The notes beneath the pieces were generated by a model that saw only the letters and a program-made list of their open reading frames with translations, did not search any database and was not told where the DNA came from. From assembly GCA_017527625.1 (NCBI GenBank), contig JAFXPV010000079.1, positions 1 to 33,887 of the forward strand: a DNA stretch of 33,887 nt, given 5' to 3'. Positions 21,651-30,529 of this stretch are shown here, piece by piece (the first letter of the stretch is position 1; the number at the start of each line of letters is the position of its first letter). Source of the DNA: Bacteroidales bacterium. GTDB taxonomy: Bacteria > Bacteroidota > Bacteroidia > Bacteroidales > UBA932. Made by a program: the position numbers and the translations under genes.

Positions 21651-24112
21651 TGAGGGTTCGCCGGCTCATATTCACTTTGTTAGCCATAGCTTCGGCAGCC
21701 GTGGCCGCGCACGCGCAATCCGCCGTGGAGCCCGATGCTGAAACCGACAGCACTGCCGGCAAGCCGGCCTATGTGGTAGACAGCGTCTTCCAGTCGAAAA
21801 TAGATGCGATACTTGACAGTATCTATGCCGAACAGAATTATCTGATGTCGGCGGCAGACACTTCCGTATATGTTCCGTGGCGCGACACAGTCGTCTTCAA
21901 GGTGGATTCAACCCTTCTGCCCAAGCCTGCGCTGCGCGACAGCTCTGACTCCCTGGCCGTCACTGTGCCGATGCCTGCGGCATTCCCCGACTCGGTCCTG
22001 CGCCAGGCTACGGTGGTGGACTCGATAGCCACGAAACTGCTGAGGGATTCGCTTGACGTGCTATACAATTCTTTCTGGAAGACCGATACCCTGTCGAGGC
22101 CGCTGATGGACTCCCTTATGATGGTTTATTACGAGTCCCTGGGTTCGAATCTCCCCGACGCGAAGGACATAAAGCGTGCGATACGGAAGAACAAGCAGGA
22201 CTACCGGGACAGCGTCATACGCAACACCCCGCGTCTGCTGGAGACCTTCGTCGTGCCGGACTCCCTGTACTACAAGCAGATGCTGATATGGACGCACAGT
22301 CCGTATACGAATGACATAACCCTGCAGGAGAGGGATACCTCCGCCAATTATAATTTCTATGACAATCCAGCGTTCAAGGACGATGCGGACGCGGTATATC
22401 TGGGAGTGATGGGCTCCGCCCTGCAGCGGACCAACTATTTCAAGCGGGAGACGCTCAAGGAAGCTTCTTTCTTCGACCCGTATATGATCTATTCATTTAC
22501 GCCGGCCACGCTGCCGATGTATAACACCAAGAGTCCTTTCACGGAGCTTGCCTACTGGGGAAACCCTTTCAGCAGCAAGCAGAAGGAAGAGTCGAGCGTG
22601 AAGGTGCTCTCGACGCAGAACATCACTCCGGCGCTGAACCTTACCCTGCAGTATCTGCAGTTCGGCGGCACCGGTGACCTGACGGGAGGCAAGACCAACG
22701 TGCGCACGTCCGAGATCGGTCTTGACTACATAGGCAAGCGATATGAGATGAATGCAGCCTACCTTGCCCAGAGGGTCAAGAACAGCGAGAACGGAGGCGT
22801 GTCAGACGTGATGTGGGTGAGGGATACCACAATCGACACCAAGGCCATCCCCGTCAATCTCCAGAAAGCCGAGAATCTCTACAAGCGCAGGACTGTTTTC
22901 ATTACCCAGAGCCTCTCCATCCCTATGAATTTCCTCCGCAAGGACAAGGACGAGCTGGCGCTCGGTGAGGGAACTGCGGCCTACTTGGGCCACAACTTCG
23001 AGTTCTCGAAATACTCCAAAGTCTATACTGATGAAATATCGACCTCCGACAATGTGGGCCGCAACTTCTATTTCAACCAGTTCAATCTGGACAATATGGC
23101 AAGTTTCGACTCGTTAAGCGTACGGAGCATCGACAACAAGGTCTTCCTGACCCTCCAGCCGTTCTCCAACGACGCGCTTCTGTCGAAAGTCACCGGCGGA
23201 GTGGGTTACCAGATATTGAGCTATTACGGTTTCAAGCCCGAGTATTATGTCAAGGGCAACCGCAACGAGACTAGCCACAATACTTACTTCTACGGCAAGG
23301 CCCAGGGTATGCTGAAACGCTACATCAACTGGGATGCATTCGGAAGACTGTACACCTCGGGTTACTATCTCGGCGACTTCGAGCTGGCTGCGAACCTTGC
23401 CCTGTCCATCTATCCCATCCCCCAGGGAATACATCTGAAGCTCCACGGGGAGACCAGGCTGCAGGAGCCGGGCTACTATGAGAAGTACATATACTTCAAC
23501 CACCATCAGTGGAACAACAACTTCTCCAAGACTTCAAAGACCAAGTTGGAGGCATCCATAGAGATACCGCATACCCATACGAAGGCTTTTGTCGGCTATG
23601 CGCTGATCGACAATATGGTGTATTACGACTCTACCTCAGTGGTGCGGCAGTTCACTTCGCCAGTGCACACCCTGGCCGCCTCGCTCGAACAGAACGTCCG
23701 CCTGTGGGCCTTCCATTTCGACCATAAGCTGCTCTATCAGATGACGTCGGACGACAAGGTTCTGCCGCTGCCGACGTTTACCGCCAACCTGAGGTACTAT
23801 GTTCAGTTCCCCATCGTGAAAAATGTCCTTGAAGTACAGATAGGCGCGAATGCGGTGTTCTATACCAAATACTACATACAGAGTTTCAGTCCCGATCTGG
23901 GCGTGTTCTATAACCAGCGAACCTACGAATGGGGCAACAACCCCTACATAGACTTCTTCATAAATGCTCAGTGGAAGACCGCAAGCATTTTCGTGAAATA
24001 TACAGACGCGCTCGACGGATTCCCCGAGAGGGGCTATTTCAGTGCAGCCAATTATATCCGTCCCGCCACAGCATTCAAATTCGGCATCACCTGGCCGTTT
24101 TATGTGAAATAG
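21650..24112 (+). CDS. Putative outer-membrane porin (DUF4289-type beta-barrel)
   Basis: 820 aa from the ATG at 21650, which overlaps the pncA stop by one base (TGATG). A frame beginning at a TTG one codon earlier is less likely. Signal peptide MRVRRLIFTLLAIASAAVAAHAQ. The first ~230 residues are acidic and Ser-rich with repeated DS pairs. The rest has many alternating amphipathic strands and Tyr/Phe-rich segments (TLQYLQFGGTGDL, YEMNAAYLAQRV, FGITWPFYVK at the C-terminus) as in the Bacteroidota 'putative porin' family. Ends in FYVK, with an aromatic residue near the C-terminus. The substrate is unknown. The next gene begins directly after its stop. Confidence 0.82.
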   Translation: MRVRRLIFTLLAIASAAVAAHAQSAVEPDAETDSTAGKPAYVVDSVFQSKIDAILDSIYAEQNYLMSAADTSVYVPWRDTVVFKVDSTLLPKPALRDSSDSLAVTVPMPAAFPDSVLRQATVVDSIATKLLRDSLDVLYNSFWKTDTLSRPLMDSLMMVYYESLGSNLPDAKDIKRAIRKNKQDYRDSVIRNTPRLLETFVVPDSLYYKQMLIWTHSPYTNDITLQERDTSANYNFYDNPAFKDDADAVYLGVMGSALQRTNYFKRETLKEASFFDPYMIYSFTPATLPMYNTKSPFTELAYWGNPFSSKQKEESSVKVLSTQNITPALNLTLQYLQFGGTGDLTGGKTNVRTSEIGLDYIGKRYEMNAAYLAQRVKNSENGGVSDVMWVRDTTIDTKAIPVNLQKAENLYKRRTVFITQSLSIPMNFLRKDKDELALGEGTAAYLGHNFEFSKYSKVYTDEISTSDNVGRNFYFNQFNLDNMASFDSLSVRSIDNKVFLTLQPFSNDALLSKVTGGVGYQILSYYGFKPEYYVKGNRNETSHNTYFYGKAQGMLKRYINWDAFGRLYTSGYYLGDFELAANLALSIYPIPQGIHLKLHGETRLQEPGYYEKYIYFNHHQWNNNFSKTSKTKLEASIEIPHTHTKAFVGYALIDNMVYYDSTSVVRQFTSPVHTLAASLEQNVRLWAFHFDHKLLYQMTSDDKVLPLPTFTANLRYYVQFPIVKNVLEVQIGANAVFYTKYYIQSFSPDLGVFYNQRTYEWGNNPYIDFFINAQWKTASIFVKYTDALDGFPERGYFSAANYIRPATAFKFGITWPFYVK

Positions 24113-25135
24113 ATGGAGTTCTACAAGACAGCGTTATTCAGGATTATTGTCTCGGTACTTGCGCTGGGGCTCATCTATGTCGTCATCCAGTCCGGCAACG
24201 GAAAAAGCGAGGACGGAGTTGAGGACGGCGACGACGGCCTTCGCTGCTGCATCGCGATAGAGAGCAGCATAGCATCTGCGGGCAGCAAGGCTGTCGGATT
24301 CTGCTATGAACTGCTGAATTATTATGCCGACGACAACGGTGAGGACATCTCCTTCGCCCGCTATGCCGACAAATCAGTGTGGGACAGCCTTGCCCGGGGA
24401 GACATAGACTTGATTGTCTTCGACTGGGAAGACGATTCCACATCAGTGCTGAAATTCGGTCAGGAAGCGATGGTCAGCGTGCCCCTGAGAGGCAAACTGT
24501 ACGCTGCAGTGCAGCGTGAGAATGCAGCCCTTCTCAATTCCTTCAATTTCTGGCTTTATTCCTTCAAGGATTCCAGGACATATTCCCTTATGGTAAACCG
24601 CTTCTTCCGTTCATACAACATCGATTATATGCTAGGAGCCGGTTCCCACGTGCTGTCTCCGTACGATGACATAATAAAGCGCTACAGCGCCTTTGCAGGC
24701 CTTGACTGGGTGCTGGTGTCTTCGCTTGCCTGGCAGGAGTCCCATTACTATATGGGCACTCAGTCCGGCTCAGCGCAGGGCCTGATGCAGATCAAGCAGA
24801 GCACGGCCGCACACTACGGCGTGGATGACCTCTACGACCCGGAACTGAACATCAAGGCTGGAACCTTGCACCTGCAGTCCCTGATGAGGACTTATCGCGA
24901 GGAAGGGCTGGATTCCCTGAATGTGATTAAATTTGCCCTTGCGGCCTATAACGCCGGAGAAGGCAGGATCGAGGAATGCCGGGCTCACGCCGCTGAAAGC
25001 GGATACAACCCGGACGACTGGGACCAGGTGGCCCTGTCTTTGTCGAGCCATCCCACCTTCCTGGGCGAGAGGACGATCAATTATGTGGACAATATCCTGT
25101 ACAGATACAGCCAGTATAACGAATTGCTCAGATGA
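24113..25135 (+). CDS. MltF-like membrane-bound lytic transglycosylase
   Basis: 340 aa. A single N-terminal membrane helix (residues 8-26), then a degenerate solute-binding-like domain (about 43-175), then a GH23 SLT lytic transglycosylase domain. Catalytic Glu209 is in SLAWQESHYYMGTQSGSAQG, followed by GLMQIKQSTAAHYGV, the second motif ALAAYNAGEGRIEEC, and a C-terminal TINYVDNILYRYSQY. These enzymes cleave glycan strands of peptidoglycan to 1,6-anhydro-MurNAc products. The gene starts at the base after the porin stop and overlaps the permease gene by four bases. Position next to AmgK- and MurU-like genes suggests coupling of wall turnover to recycling. Confidence 0.9.
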   Translation: MEFYKTALFRIIVSVLALGLIYVVIQSGNGKSEDGVEDGDDGLRCCIAIESSIASAGSKAVGFCYELLNYYADDNGEDISFARYADKSVWDSLARGDIDLIVFDWEDDSTSVLKFGQEAMVSVPLRGKLYAAVQRENAALLNSFNFWLYSFKDSRTYSLMVNRFFRSYNIDYMLGAGSHVLSPYDDIIKRYSAFAGLDWVLVSSLAWQESHYYMGTQSGSAQGLMQIKQSTAAHYGVDDLYDPELNIKAGTLHLQSLMRTYREEGLDSLNVIKFALAAYNAGEGRIEECRAHAAESGYNPDDWDQVALSLSSHPTFLGERTINYVDNILYRYSQYNELLR

Positions 25136-26376
25136 GTGTCTATAAATTCATAGCTTCCGGCATCAGGAACAAGACCGACGGCGGGGACCGCATCAGCTCT
25201 ATGAGCACCCGCATAGGACTTGTGTCCGTCGCCGTGAGCATATTCGTGATAATAGTGGCTCTGTGCGTAGTGCGGGGTTTCCGAAGCGAGATCCGCTTCA
25301 AGACTTCCGGATATATGGGCGACCTGGCCCTCGTGACGCCGGGCCAGACTCCGTTGAACGACATCTATCTTTTCAGCGACAGCATTTCCATCCTGGACGG
25401 AATGCTTTCAAAAAGCTATGTGAAGAACATCCAGAGGGTGGCATACGCATCTGGTCTTGTGAGAGAAGGGGAGGAGCTGCTCGGCAGCTATTTCAAAGGT
25501 GTCGACAGCCTCTACGATTTCAGTTTCTTCGCCTCTTGTCTGGACGACGGAGAGTTGCCGGACTACAGCGGTGAGAGGCCTTCCAATGAAATCCTGATTT
25601 CCCGGCGCATAGCTGACAAGATGGGATATGAGGTGGGCAGCTCAGTGCCCGCATTCTTCGTGAAGGAGAAGGTCAATTACCGCAGTTTCAAGGTGTGCGG
25701 CATCTACGACGCCCAGCTCGAAGAACTAGACAATTCAATGATAGTGGCGGACATCCGTCACTGCCAGGCCGTCAACGGCTGGGAGGCAGACGAGGTCTCT
25801 ACGATGGAGGTGGTGCTCGACAAGAGGGCCAATATCGACCTGTGCTACTCGGAACTTGAAGAATATGTTTTCTCCAACCTGACGGAGGAAGACCCTTCGG
25901 TATTCCTGCTGAGCGTCAAGCGCATTTTCTCGAATCTGTTCGACTGGCTGGCCCTGCTGGACTACAATGTCCTGACCATCCTCATCCTGATGATGGCAGT
26001 GGCAGGTTTCAATATGGTTTCCACGCTGCTCATCATCCTTTTCGAGAACATCTCGTCGATTGGCCTGCTCAAGGCCCTCGGAATGACTACGGCTTCGGTG
26101 TCGAAGGTGTTCCGCAACGTGGCTCTGAACATAGTGGGCAAGGGGCTCCTCTGGGGCAATGTCGCCGCCCTGGCCGTCTGCTTCCTCCAGAAGTGGCTGC
26201 ACGTCGTCAAGCTCGATCCCGTGAGCTACTTCGTGGCCTATGTGCCCATTGAAATAGATATGTGGCTGATATTGCTCATCGACGCAATATCGGTTGCCGT
26301 GATAATGTTGATACTTATGCTGACCTCGACCTTCATTGCGAAGGTGGACCCGGCAAAAACCCTCAGGATGGAATGA
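25132..26376 (+). CDS. FtsX/LolC-like ABC transporter permease
   Basis: 414 aa. N-terminal MSVYKFIASGIRNKTDGGDRIS followed by a first membrane helix (about 26-48), a large extracytoplasmic domain (about 50-270), and three further helices near 277-305, 325-350 and 378-405. This is the MacB/FtsX fold used in lipoprotein release (LolC/LolE) or cell-wall regulation. No ATPase gene is adjacent, so the partner must be elsewhere. Start and end both overlap neighbours by ATGA junctions. Bacteroidota have several such permeases, so a LolCE role is possible but not proven. Confidence 0.85.
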   Translation: MSVYKFIASGIRNKTDGGDRISSMSTRIGLVSVAVSIFVIIVALCVVRGFRSEIRFKTSGYMGDLALVTPGQTPLNDIYLFSDSISILDGMLSKSYVKNIQRVAYASGLVREGEELLGSYFKGVDSLYDFSFFASCLDDGELPDYSGERPSNEILISRRIADKMGYEVGSSVPAFFVKEKVNYRSFKVCGIYDAQLEELDNSMIVADIRHCQAVNGWEADEVSTMEVVLDKRANIDLCYSELEEYVFSNLTEEDPSVFLLSVKRIFSNLFDWLALLDYNVLTILILMMAVAGFNMVSTLLIILFENISSIGLLKALGMTTASVSKVFRNVALNIVGKGLLWGNVAALAVCFLQKWLHVVKLDPVSYFVAYVPIEIDMWLILLIDAISVAVIMLILMLTSTFIAKVDPAKTLRME

Positions 26377-27830
26377 CGATGGACAAAGAAAGACTTCTGG
26401 CCGCTCTCAAGGAAGCTTATAAGCGTCAATTTGGCTGCGCTCCGGAATCTGTCGCCAGAATCAGCGCAGGCGGCAGCAACCGCAAATATATCAGGATGAG
26501 TTCTGCGGCTGCAAGTGCGATAGCCAGTATAGGCACTGTCAAGGCCGAGAACAAGGCTTTTCTCTATATGTCGCGCCATCTTGCGGCAGAAGGTCTCAAC
26601 GTGCCTCAGATCTATTATGCCTCCCGGGACGGGATGAGCTACCTGCAGCAGGATCTCGGCGACCTTTCGCTCGCCGGTGCGCTGAAGCGTGAAAGCGTTT
26701 CGGGCCGGTACGGCGCCTCAGCGAAGGCTCTGCTGGCGGATGTGGTCGGCACCTTGCCTGACATCCAGTACAAAGGCGGACGCGGAATGGACTGGAGCGT
26801 CTGCTATCCCTCGCAGTGCTTCGATGCCAGGATGGTTGAGTGGGACCTTTCGTATTTCAAATACTGCTTCCTCAAGCTGACCAGTTTCGAGATTGACGAG
26901 GAGGCTCTTCAGGACGATTTCGACGCCTTGTCGCGGCAGCTGCTGAGCGTGCCCTGCGACTGCTTTATGTACCGCGATTTCCAGAGCCGCAATGTGATGC
27001 TGACCGACGGCGTTCCCTATTTCATAGATTACCAGGGAGGACGCCGCGGCCCTGCCCACTATGACCTCGTGTCTTTCCTCTGGCAGGCCAGGATGAGGTA
27101 TCCCGCCAAACTTAAGGATGAGCTGACGGAGGTCTATCTGGACTCGCTTCAGGCATACAAGGAAGTGGACCGGGCCGTGTTCCGGCAGCAGCTGCAGCAT
27201 TTCGCGCTGTTCCGCACTCTGCAAGTCCTGGGAGCCTATGGCTACCGCGGCCTGCACGAAGGCAAAGGACATTTCCTGCAGAGCATCCCGGCCGCCCTGA
27301 TGAATCTGAAAGAACTTGCCTCCGCACTTAAGGAAGATTATCCATACATATTTAAGATGGCCCGCAGCCTGTCCGGCGACCCGGAACTTATGAAGGTTCC
27401 GCAGATGAAGGAGGGAGTGCTGACAGTCGAAGTGTGCAGCTTTTCCTTCCGCAAGGGAATGCCCCGAGACTTCAGCGGCAACGGCGGAGGCTATGTCTTC
27501 GACTGCCGCGGCCTTAACAATCCCGGAAGGTATCGCAGATATGACAATTCCACCGGCCTTGACGAGGATGTGATCGCCTTCATCGAAGAGGACGGCGGAG
27601 CTGCAGAATATCTCTCCCATATCTATCCTGTGGCTGAGAAACACGTCGCAAAGTACATTGAGCGCGGCTTCGACCACCTGATGTTCTCCTTCGGCTGCAC
27701 CGGCGGCCAGCACCGCTCTGTTTACTGTGCGCACGCCCTTGCAGGGCATCTGGCGGGAATGTTTCCGCAAATCAGGGTGGTCGAGAGGCATCTCAGGATA
27801 CCTGCCTTGAGGGAGGGCGTGGAGCGATGA
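26373..27830 (+). CDS. AmgK-like amino-sugar kinase fused to a RapZ C-terminal domain
   Basis: 485 aa. Residues about 1-320 are an aminoglycoside-phosphotransferase-like kinase: ISAGGSNRKYIRM near the start, MYRDFQSRNVML with catalytic Asp202, and FIDYQGGRRGPAHYDL with metal-binding Asp219. AmgK-type members phosphorylate MurNAc/GlcNAc at C1 in peptidoglycan recycling. Residues about 349-475 match the RapZ C-terminal domain: VEVCSFSFRKGMPRD, YVFDCRGLNNPGR, TGLDEDVIAFIEE and FSFGCTGGQHRSVY (438-451). In E. coli this domain binds glucosamine-6-phosphate. The start overlaps the permease stop (ATGA at 26373); a second ATG at 26379 is also possible. It overlaps the MurU-like gene by four bases. 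Confidence 0.9.
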   Translation: MTMDKERLLAALKEAYKRQFGCAPESVARISAGGSNRKYIRMSSAAASAIASIGTVKAENKAFLYMSRHLAAEGLNVPQIYYASRDGMSYLQQDLGDLSLAGALKRESVSGRYGASAKALLADVVGTLPDIQYKGGRGMDWSVCYPSQCFDARMVEWDLSYFKYCFLKLTSFEIDEEALQDDFDALSRQLLSVPCDCFMYRDFQSRNVMLTDGVPYFIDYQGGRRGPAHYDLVSFLWQARMRYPAKLKDELTEVYLDSLQAYKEVDRAVFRQQLQHFALFRTLQVLGAYGYRGLHEGKGHFLQSIPAALMNLKELASALKEDYPYIFKMARSLSGDPELMKVPQMKEGVLTVEVCSFSFRKGMPRDFSGNGGGYVFDCRGLNNPGRYRRYDNSTGLDEDVIAFIEEDGGAAEYLSHIYPVAEKHVAKYIERGFDHLMFSFGCTGGQHRSVYCAHALAGHLAGMFPQIRVVERHLRIPALREGVER

Positions 27831-28540
27831 AAGCTTTCATCTTCGCAGCCGGGCTCGGCACGAGGCTGAGACCCCTGACGCTCGACAAGCCCAAGGCACT
27901 TGTCGAGGTCGCAGGAAAGACTATGCTCGAACGCACTTTCACGACTCTGAAGGAGGCTGGATTCAGCGATTTCGTGGTCAATGTCCACCATTTCGCCGAC
28001 CAGATAACCGACTACCTTGCTGCAAACGACAATTTCGGCTGCAATGTGGCCATCAGTGACGAAAGGGATATGCTGCGCGACACCGGCGGCGCCGTCAAGG
28101 CGGCCCGCAATCTGCTGGGCGACGAGCCGTTCCTTATACACAACGTAGACATTATTTCTAATCTTGACATCCGCGGCTTCGTGGCTTCTGGTCTGGACGG
28201 TGCGCTTGCGAAGCTGGTGGTCAGCAGCCGTCAGTCAAGCCGCAAACTGCTTTTCGACGAGGACGACTGCCTGTGCGGCTGGCTGAACATATCCAACGGG
28301 GAAGTACGCGGCCCGGCAGAGCAGACCCCGGAGATGGTCCGCAGCATACTCGCCTTTTCAGGCATCCATATCTTAAGCCCGGAGGTCTTCGGCCTGATGG
28401 AAAACTGGCCCGATAAATTCTCAATAATAGATTTCTACCTTTCAGTCTGCGCCAGCCACCGCCTGCTTGCCACCATTCCGGCCTCCTTCCAGCTCAGGGA
28501 CCTTGGCACCCCGCAGGCCGTCGCCGAGTTCAGGGATTAG
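27827..28540 (+). CDS. murU: MurU-like nucleotidyltransferase (MurNAc-1-phosphate uridylyltransferase)
   Basis: 237 aa. It has the sugar-1-phosphate nucleotidyltransferase signature AAGLGTRLRPLTLDKPKALVEVAGK at 7-31, with metal and sugar motifs DTGGAVKAAR and NVDIISNLDI. The length fits MurU, which makes UDP-MurNAc from MurNAc-1-phosphate. The specificity is inferred mainly from pairing with the AmgK-like kinase, as in the AmgK-MurU recycling route of Pseudomonas. It is the last gene of the operon and its stop overlaps the stop of the convergent dsbD gene. Confidence 0.85.
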   Translation: MKAFIFAAGLGTRLRPLTLDKPKALVEVAGKTMLERTFTTLKEAGFSDFVVNVHHFADQITDYLAANDNFGCNVAISDERDMLRDTGGAVKAARNLLGDEPFLIHNVDIISNLDIRGFVASGLDGALAKLVVSSRQSSRKLLFDEDDCLCGWLNISNGEVRGPAEQTPEMVRSILAFSGIHILSPEVFGLMENWPDKFSIIDFYLSVCASHRLLATIPASFQLRDLGTPQAVAEFRD

Positions 28541-30477
28541 AGCGCAGTTTCCAGCCAGGCCGCGAAGCGCTCGGCAGAGAGGTCGTAGCCGCGTTCGGAG
28601 ATGGGAGTGCCGTCGCTGGTCATAAGGACGTAATAGGGCTGCGCATTTACGCCGAATTCGGTCAGCGCATAGTGCGAATTGATCTTTCCGAGAGTCTTGA
28701 GCACCTTGCCGGCAGGAGTTATTACCCAGTCAGCTTCGGCCACCTCCTTCTTGTCGTCGGTATAGAGAGCACAGATGACAAAATCATTGCGCAGATGATT
28801 GTATACCCGTTCATCACTCCACACGCGGGCCTCCATCTCACGGCAATTGACACAGCCGTGGCCGGTGATGTCCAGGAAGATAGGCTTGCCGCTCTCAGCA
28901 GCGGCCGCTTTAGCCTCCTCGAGGTCGAAATAACCGTCAAGGTCAAGAGGCAGAGTCAGAAAGTCGCTGTATTTGCGCACACCTGCCTGATAGGTGCTGC
29001 CAGCCTGTGACGCTGCGCCGGCGGGAGCATAGCGGTCCAGCACGAAATCCTGGGTCTGCAGAGGCGGCAGATAGCCTGACAGAGCCTTGAGCGGAGCTCC
29101 CCACATACCCGGAATCATATAGACCACGAAAGCAAAATCGATGATTGCGAGCGCAAGCCTTCCGACAGATATGTACTTGAGATCCGAGTCATACTTGAAC
29201 TTCAGCTTGCCGAGCAGATAGAAGCCCAGCAGCGAGAAGCAGACAATCCAAATGGCCAGATAAACCTCACGGTCGAGGATGCCCCAGTGATAGACCTGGT
29301 CAGCAACCGACAGGAATTTGAGGCCGAGGGCGATCTCGATGAAGCCCAGGACAACCTTGACGGAATTCAGCCATCCGCCGCTCTTGGGCAGTCTCTGCAT
29401 CAGGCTAGGGAAAAGAGCCAGCAGCGCGAAGGGCAGGGCAAAAGCAGTCGAGAAGGCGAACATTGTGAGAATCGGGGTCCAGAATTCGCCGGAAGTCGAC
29501 TTGATAAGGACAGAACCTACGATGGGACCGGTGCAGGAGAACGACACCAGCACCAGAGTCAAGGCAAGGAAGAATACTCCGCCGAGCCCCTGCCGCTTCT
29601 CGGAAGCGGCATCAGACTTGTTGACCAGCTTGCTTGGCAGCACAATCTCGAAAGCGCCGAAAAACGAAGCGGCGAACACCATAAACACTATGAAGAACAA
29701 GATGTTCGGCAGCCAGTGGGTGGCCAGCCAGTTGAAGATGTCGGCAGTGACTGCGTCGCCACCTACAATGCGGGTGATTATGATGATGGCGGCAATAGGC
29801 ACTGTGTACAGCGCAATGATGAACAGACCGTACATCAGGGCGCGGAACCTGCCGCGGGCCTTGTTGTCAGAACCTTTCAGGAAGAATGAGACAGTCATCG
29901 GGACCATCGGGAACACGCACGGTGTCAGTAGTGCGGCGAAGCCCCAGAGAATCGCCTCGATTATAAGCGCCCAGAGCCCCCTGGGCGCCTGCGAGGAAAG
30001 AGGCGCAGCCTGGGAGGAATAGGCAGCGTCAGCGCTGCCGAGTGTGACTTTCAACTGCTCTTCCTGCGGAGCGGAGCAAGACGTGTCGTTGCACATCATC
30101 CACTCGATGTCCACGGTAGCCTTGCCGGATTTCTCCTTGAACTCAACCTGCTGGGTGAAGGTGACCACAGCATCCCAATAGCCTATCTCCATATTGAAGA
30201 TGTCGTCGTGATATCTGACAGGCTCCTTGGAAACCTTCAGGTCCCCGACGGCTTTCGCTCCCTTTGGAAGGGTGAATTTTATGGTGGTGGGATTGGGCCC
30301 GCCTTTGTATTCTTCAAGGTCGTAGATATGCCATCCAGAAGGAATGACTGCAGTCACCTCCACATTGTAGAGGCCGTCCTGCACTTTTGAGGAGGTCGCA
30401 CTCCAGGTGACGCTTTGGGCGGCGGCTGAAAGGCAGCCCAGGATCACGACGGAGAGAAATAGGATTATCTTTTTCAT
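28537..30477 (-). CDS. dsbD: DsbD-type thiol:disulfide interchange protein
   Basis: 646 aa from the ATG at 30477. Signal peptide MKKIILFLSVVILGCLSAAA. An N-terminal beta-rich DsbD-alpha-like domain (about 20-150) has cysteines in MMCNDTSCSAPQ. A central CcdA-like membrane domain with about eight helices has the two transfer cysteines in LLTPCVFPMVPMT and SFSCTGPIVGS. A C-terminal thioredoxin domain has the redox pair CVNC (542/545) in DITGHGCVNCREME. It moves electrons from cytoplasmic thioredoxin to periplasmic partners. A GTG two codons upstream (30483) overlaps the -7-like box and is less likely. It ends in a 4-base tail-to-tail overlap with murU. Confidence 0.92.
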   Translation of the reverse strand: MKKIILFLSVVILGCLSAAAQSVTWSATSSKVQDGLYNVEVTAVIPSGWHIYDLEEYKGGPNPTTIKFTLPKGAKAVGDLKVSKEPVRYHDDIFNMEIGYWDAVVTFTQQVEFKEKSGKATVDIEWMMCNDTSCSAPQEEQLKVTLGSADAAYSSQAAPLSSQAPRGLWALIIEAILWGFAALLTPCVFPMVPMTVSFFLKGSDNKARGRFRALMYGLFIIALYTVPIAAIIIITRIVGGDAVTADIFNWLATHWLPNILFFIVFMVFAASFFGAFEIVLPSKLVNKSDAASEKRQGLGGVFFLALTLVLVSFSCTGPIVGSVLIKSTSGEFWTPILTMFAFSTAFALPFALLALFPSLMQRLPKSGGWLNSVKVVLGFIEIALGLKFLSVADQVYHWGILDREVYLAIWIVCFSLLGFYLLGKLKFKYDSDLKYISVGRLALAIIDFAFVVYMIPGMWGAPLKALSGYLPPLQTQDFVLDRYAPAGAASQAGSTYQAGVRKYSDFLTLPLDLDGYFDLEEAKAAAAESGKPIFLDITGHGCVNCREMEARVWSDERVYNHLRNDFVICALYTDDKKEVAEADWVITPAGKVLKTLGKINSHYALTEFGVNAQPYYVLMTSDGTPISERGYDLSAERFAAWLETAL

Positions 30478-30482
30478 TGTCA

Positions 30483-30490
30483 CAAAGATG
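30483..30490 (-). promoter_or_regulatory. -7-like box of dsbD, five bases from the ATG
   Basis: CATCTTTG on the minus strand, one mismatch to TAnnTTTG, followed by TGACA and the ATG at 30477. The geometry matches rnhB and gmk-nadD and supports the ATG over the upstream GTG. Confidence 0.4.
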
Positions 30491-30529
30491 GCGGTTTTGC
30501 GGAAATTATCAAAAATCCAGCCAGAATCC

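Noticed and set aside
26718..27791. Minus-strand 357-codon ORF opposite the kinase-RapZ gene
   Set aside because: Antisense shadow; the plus-strand protein shows catalytic motifs and ATGA junctions.
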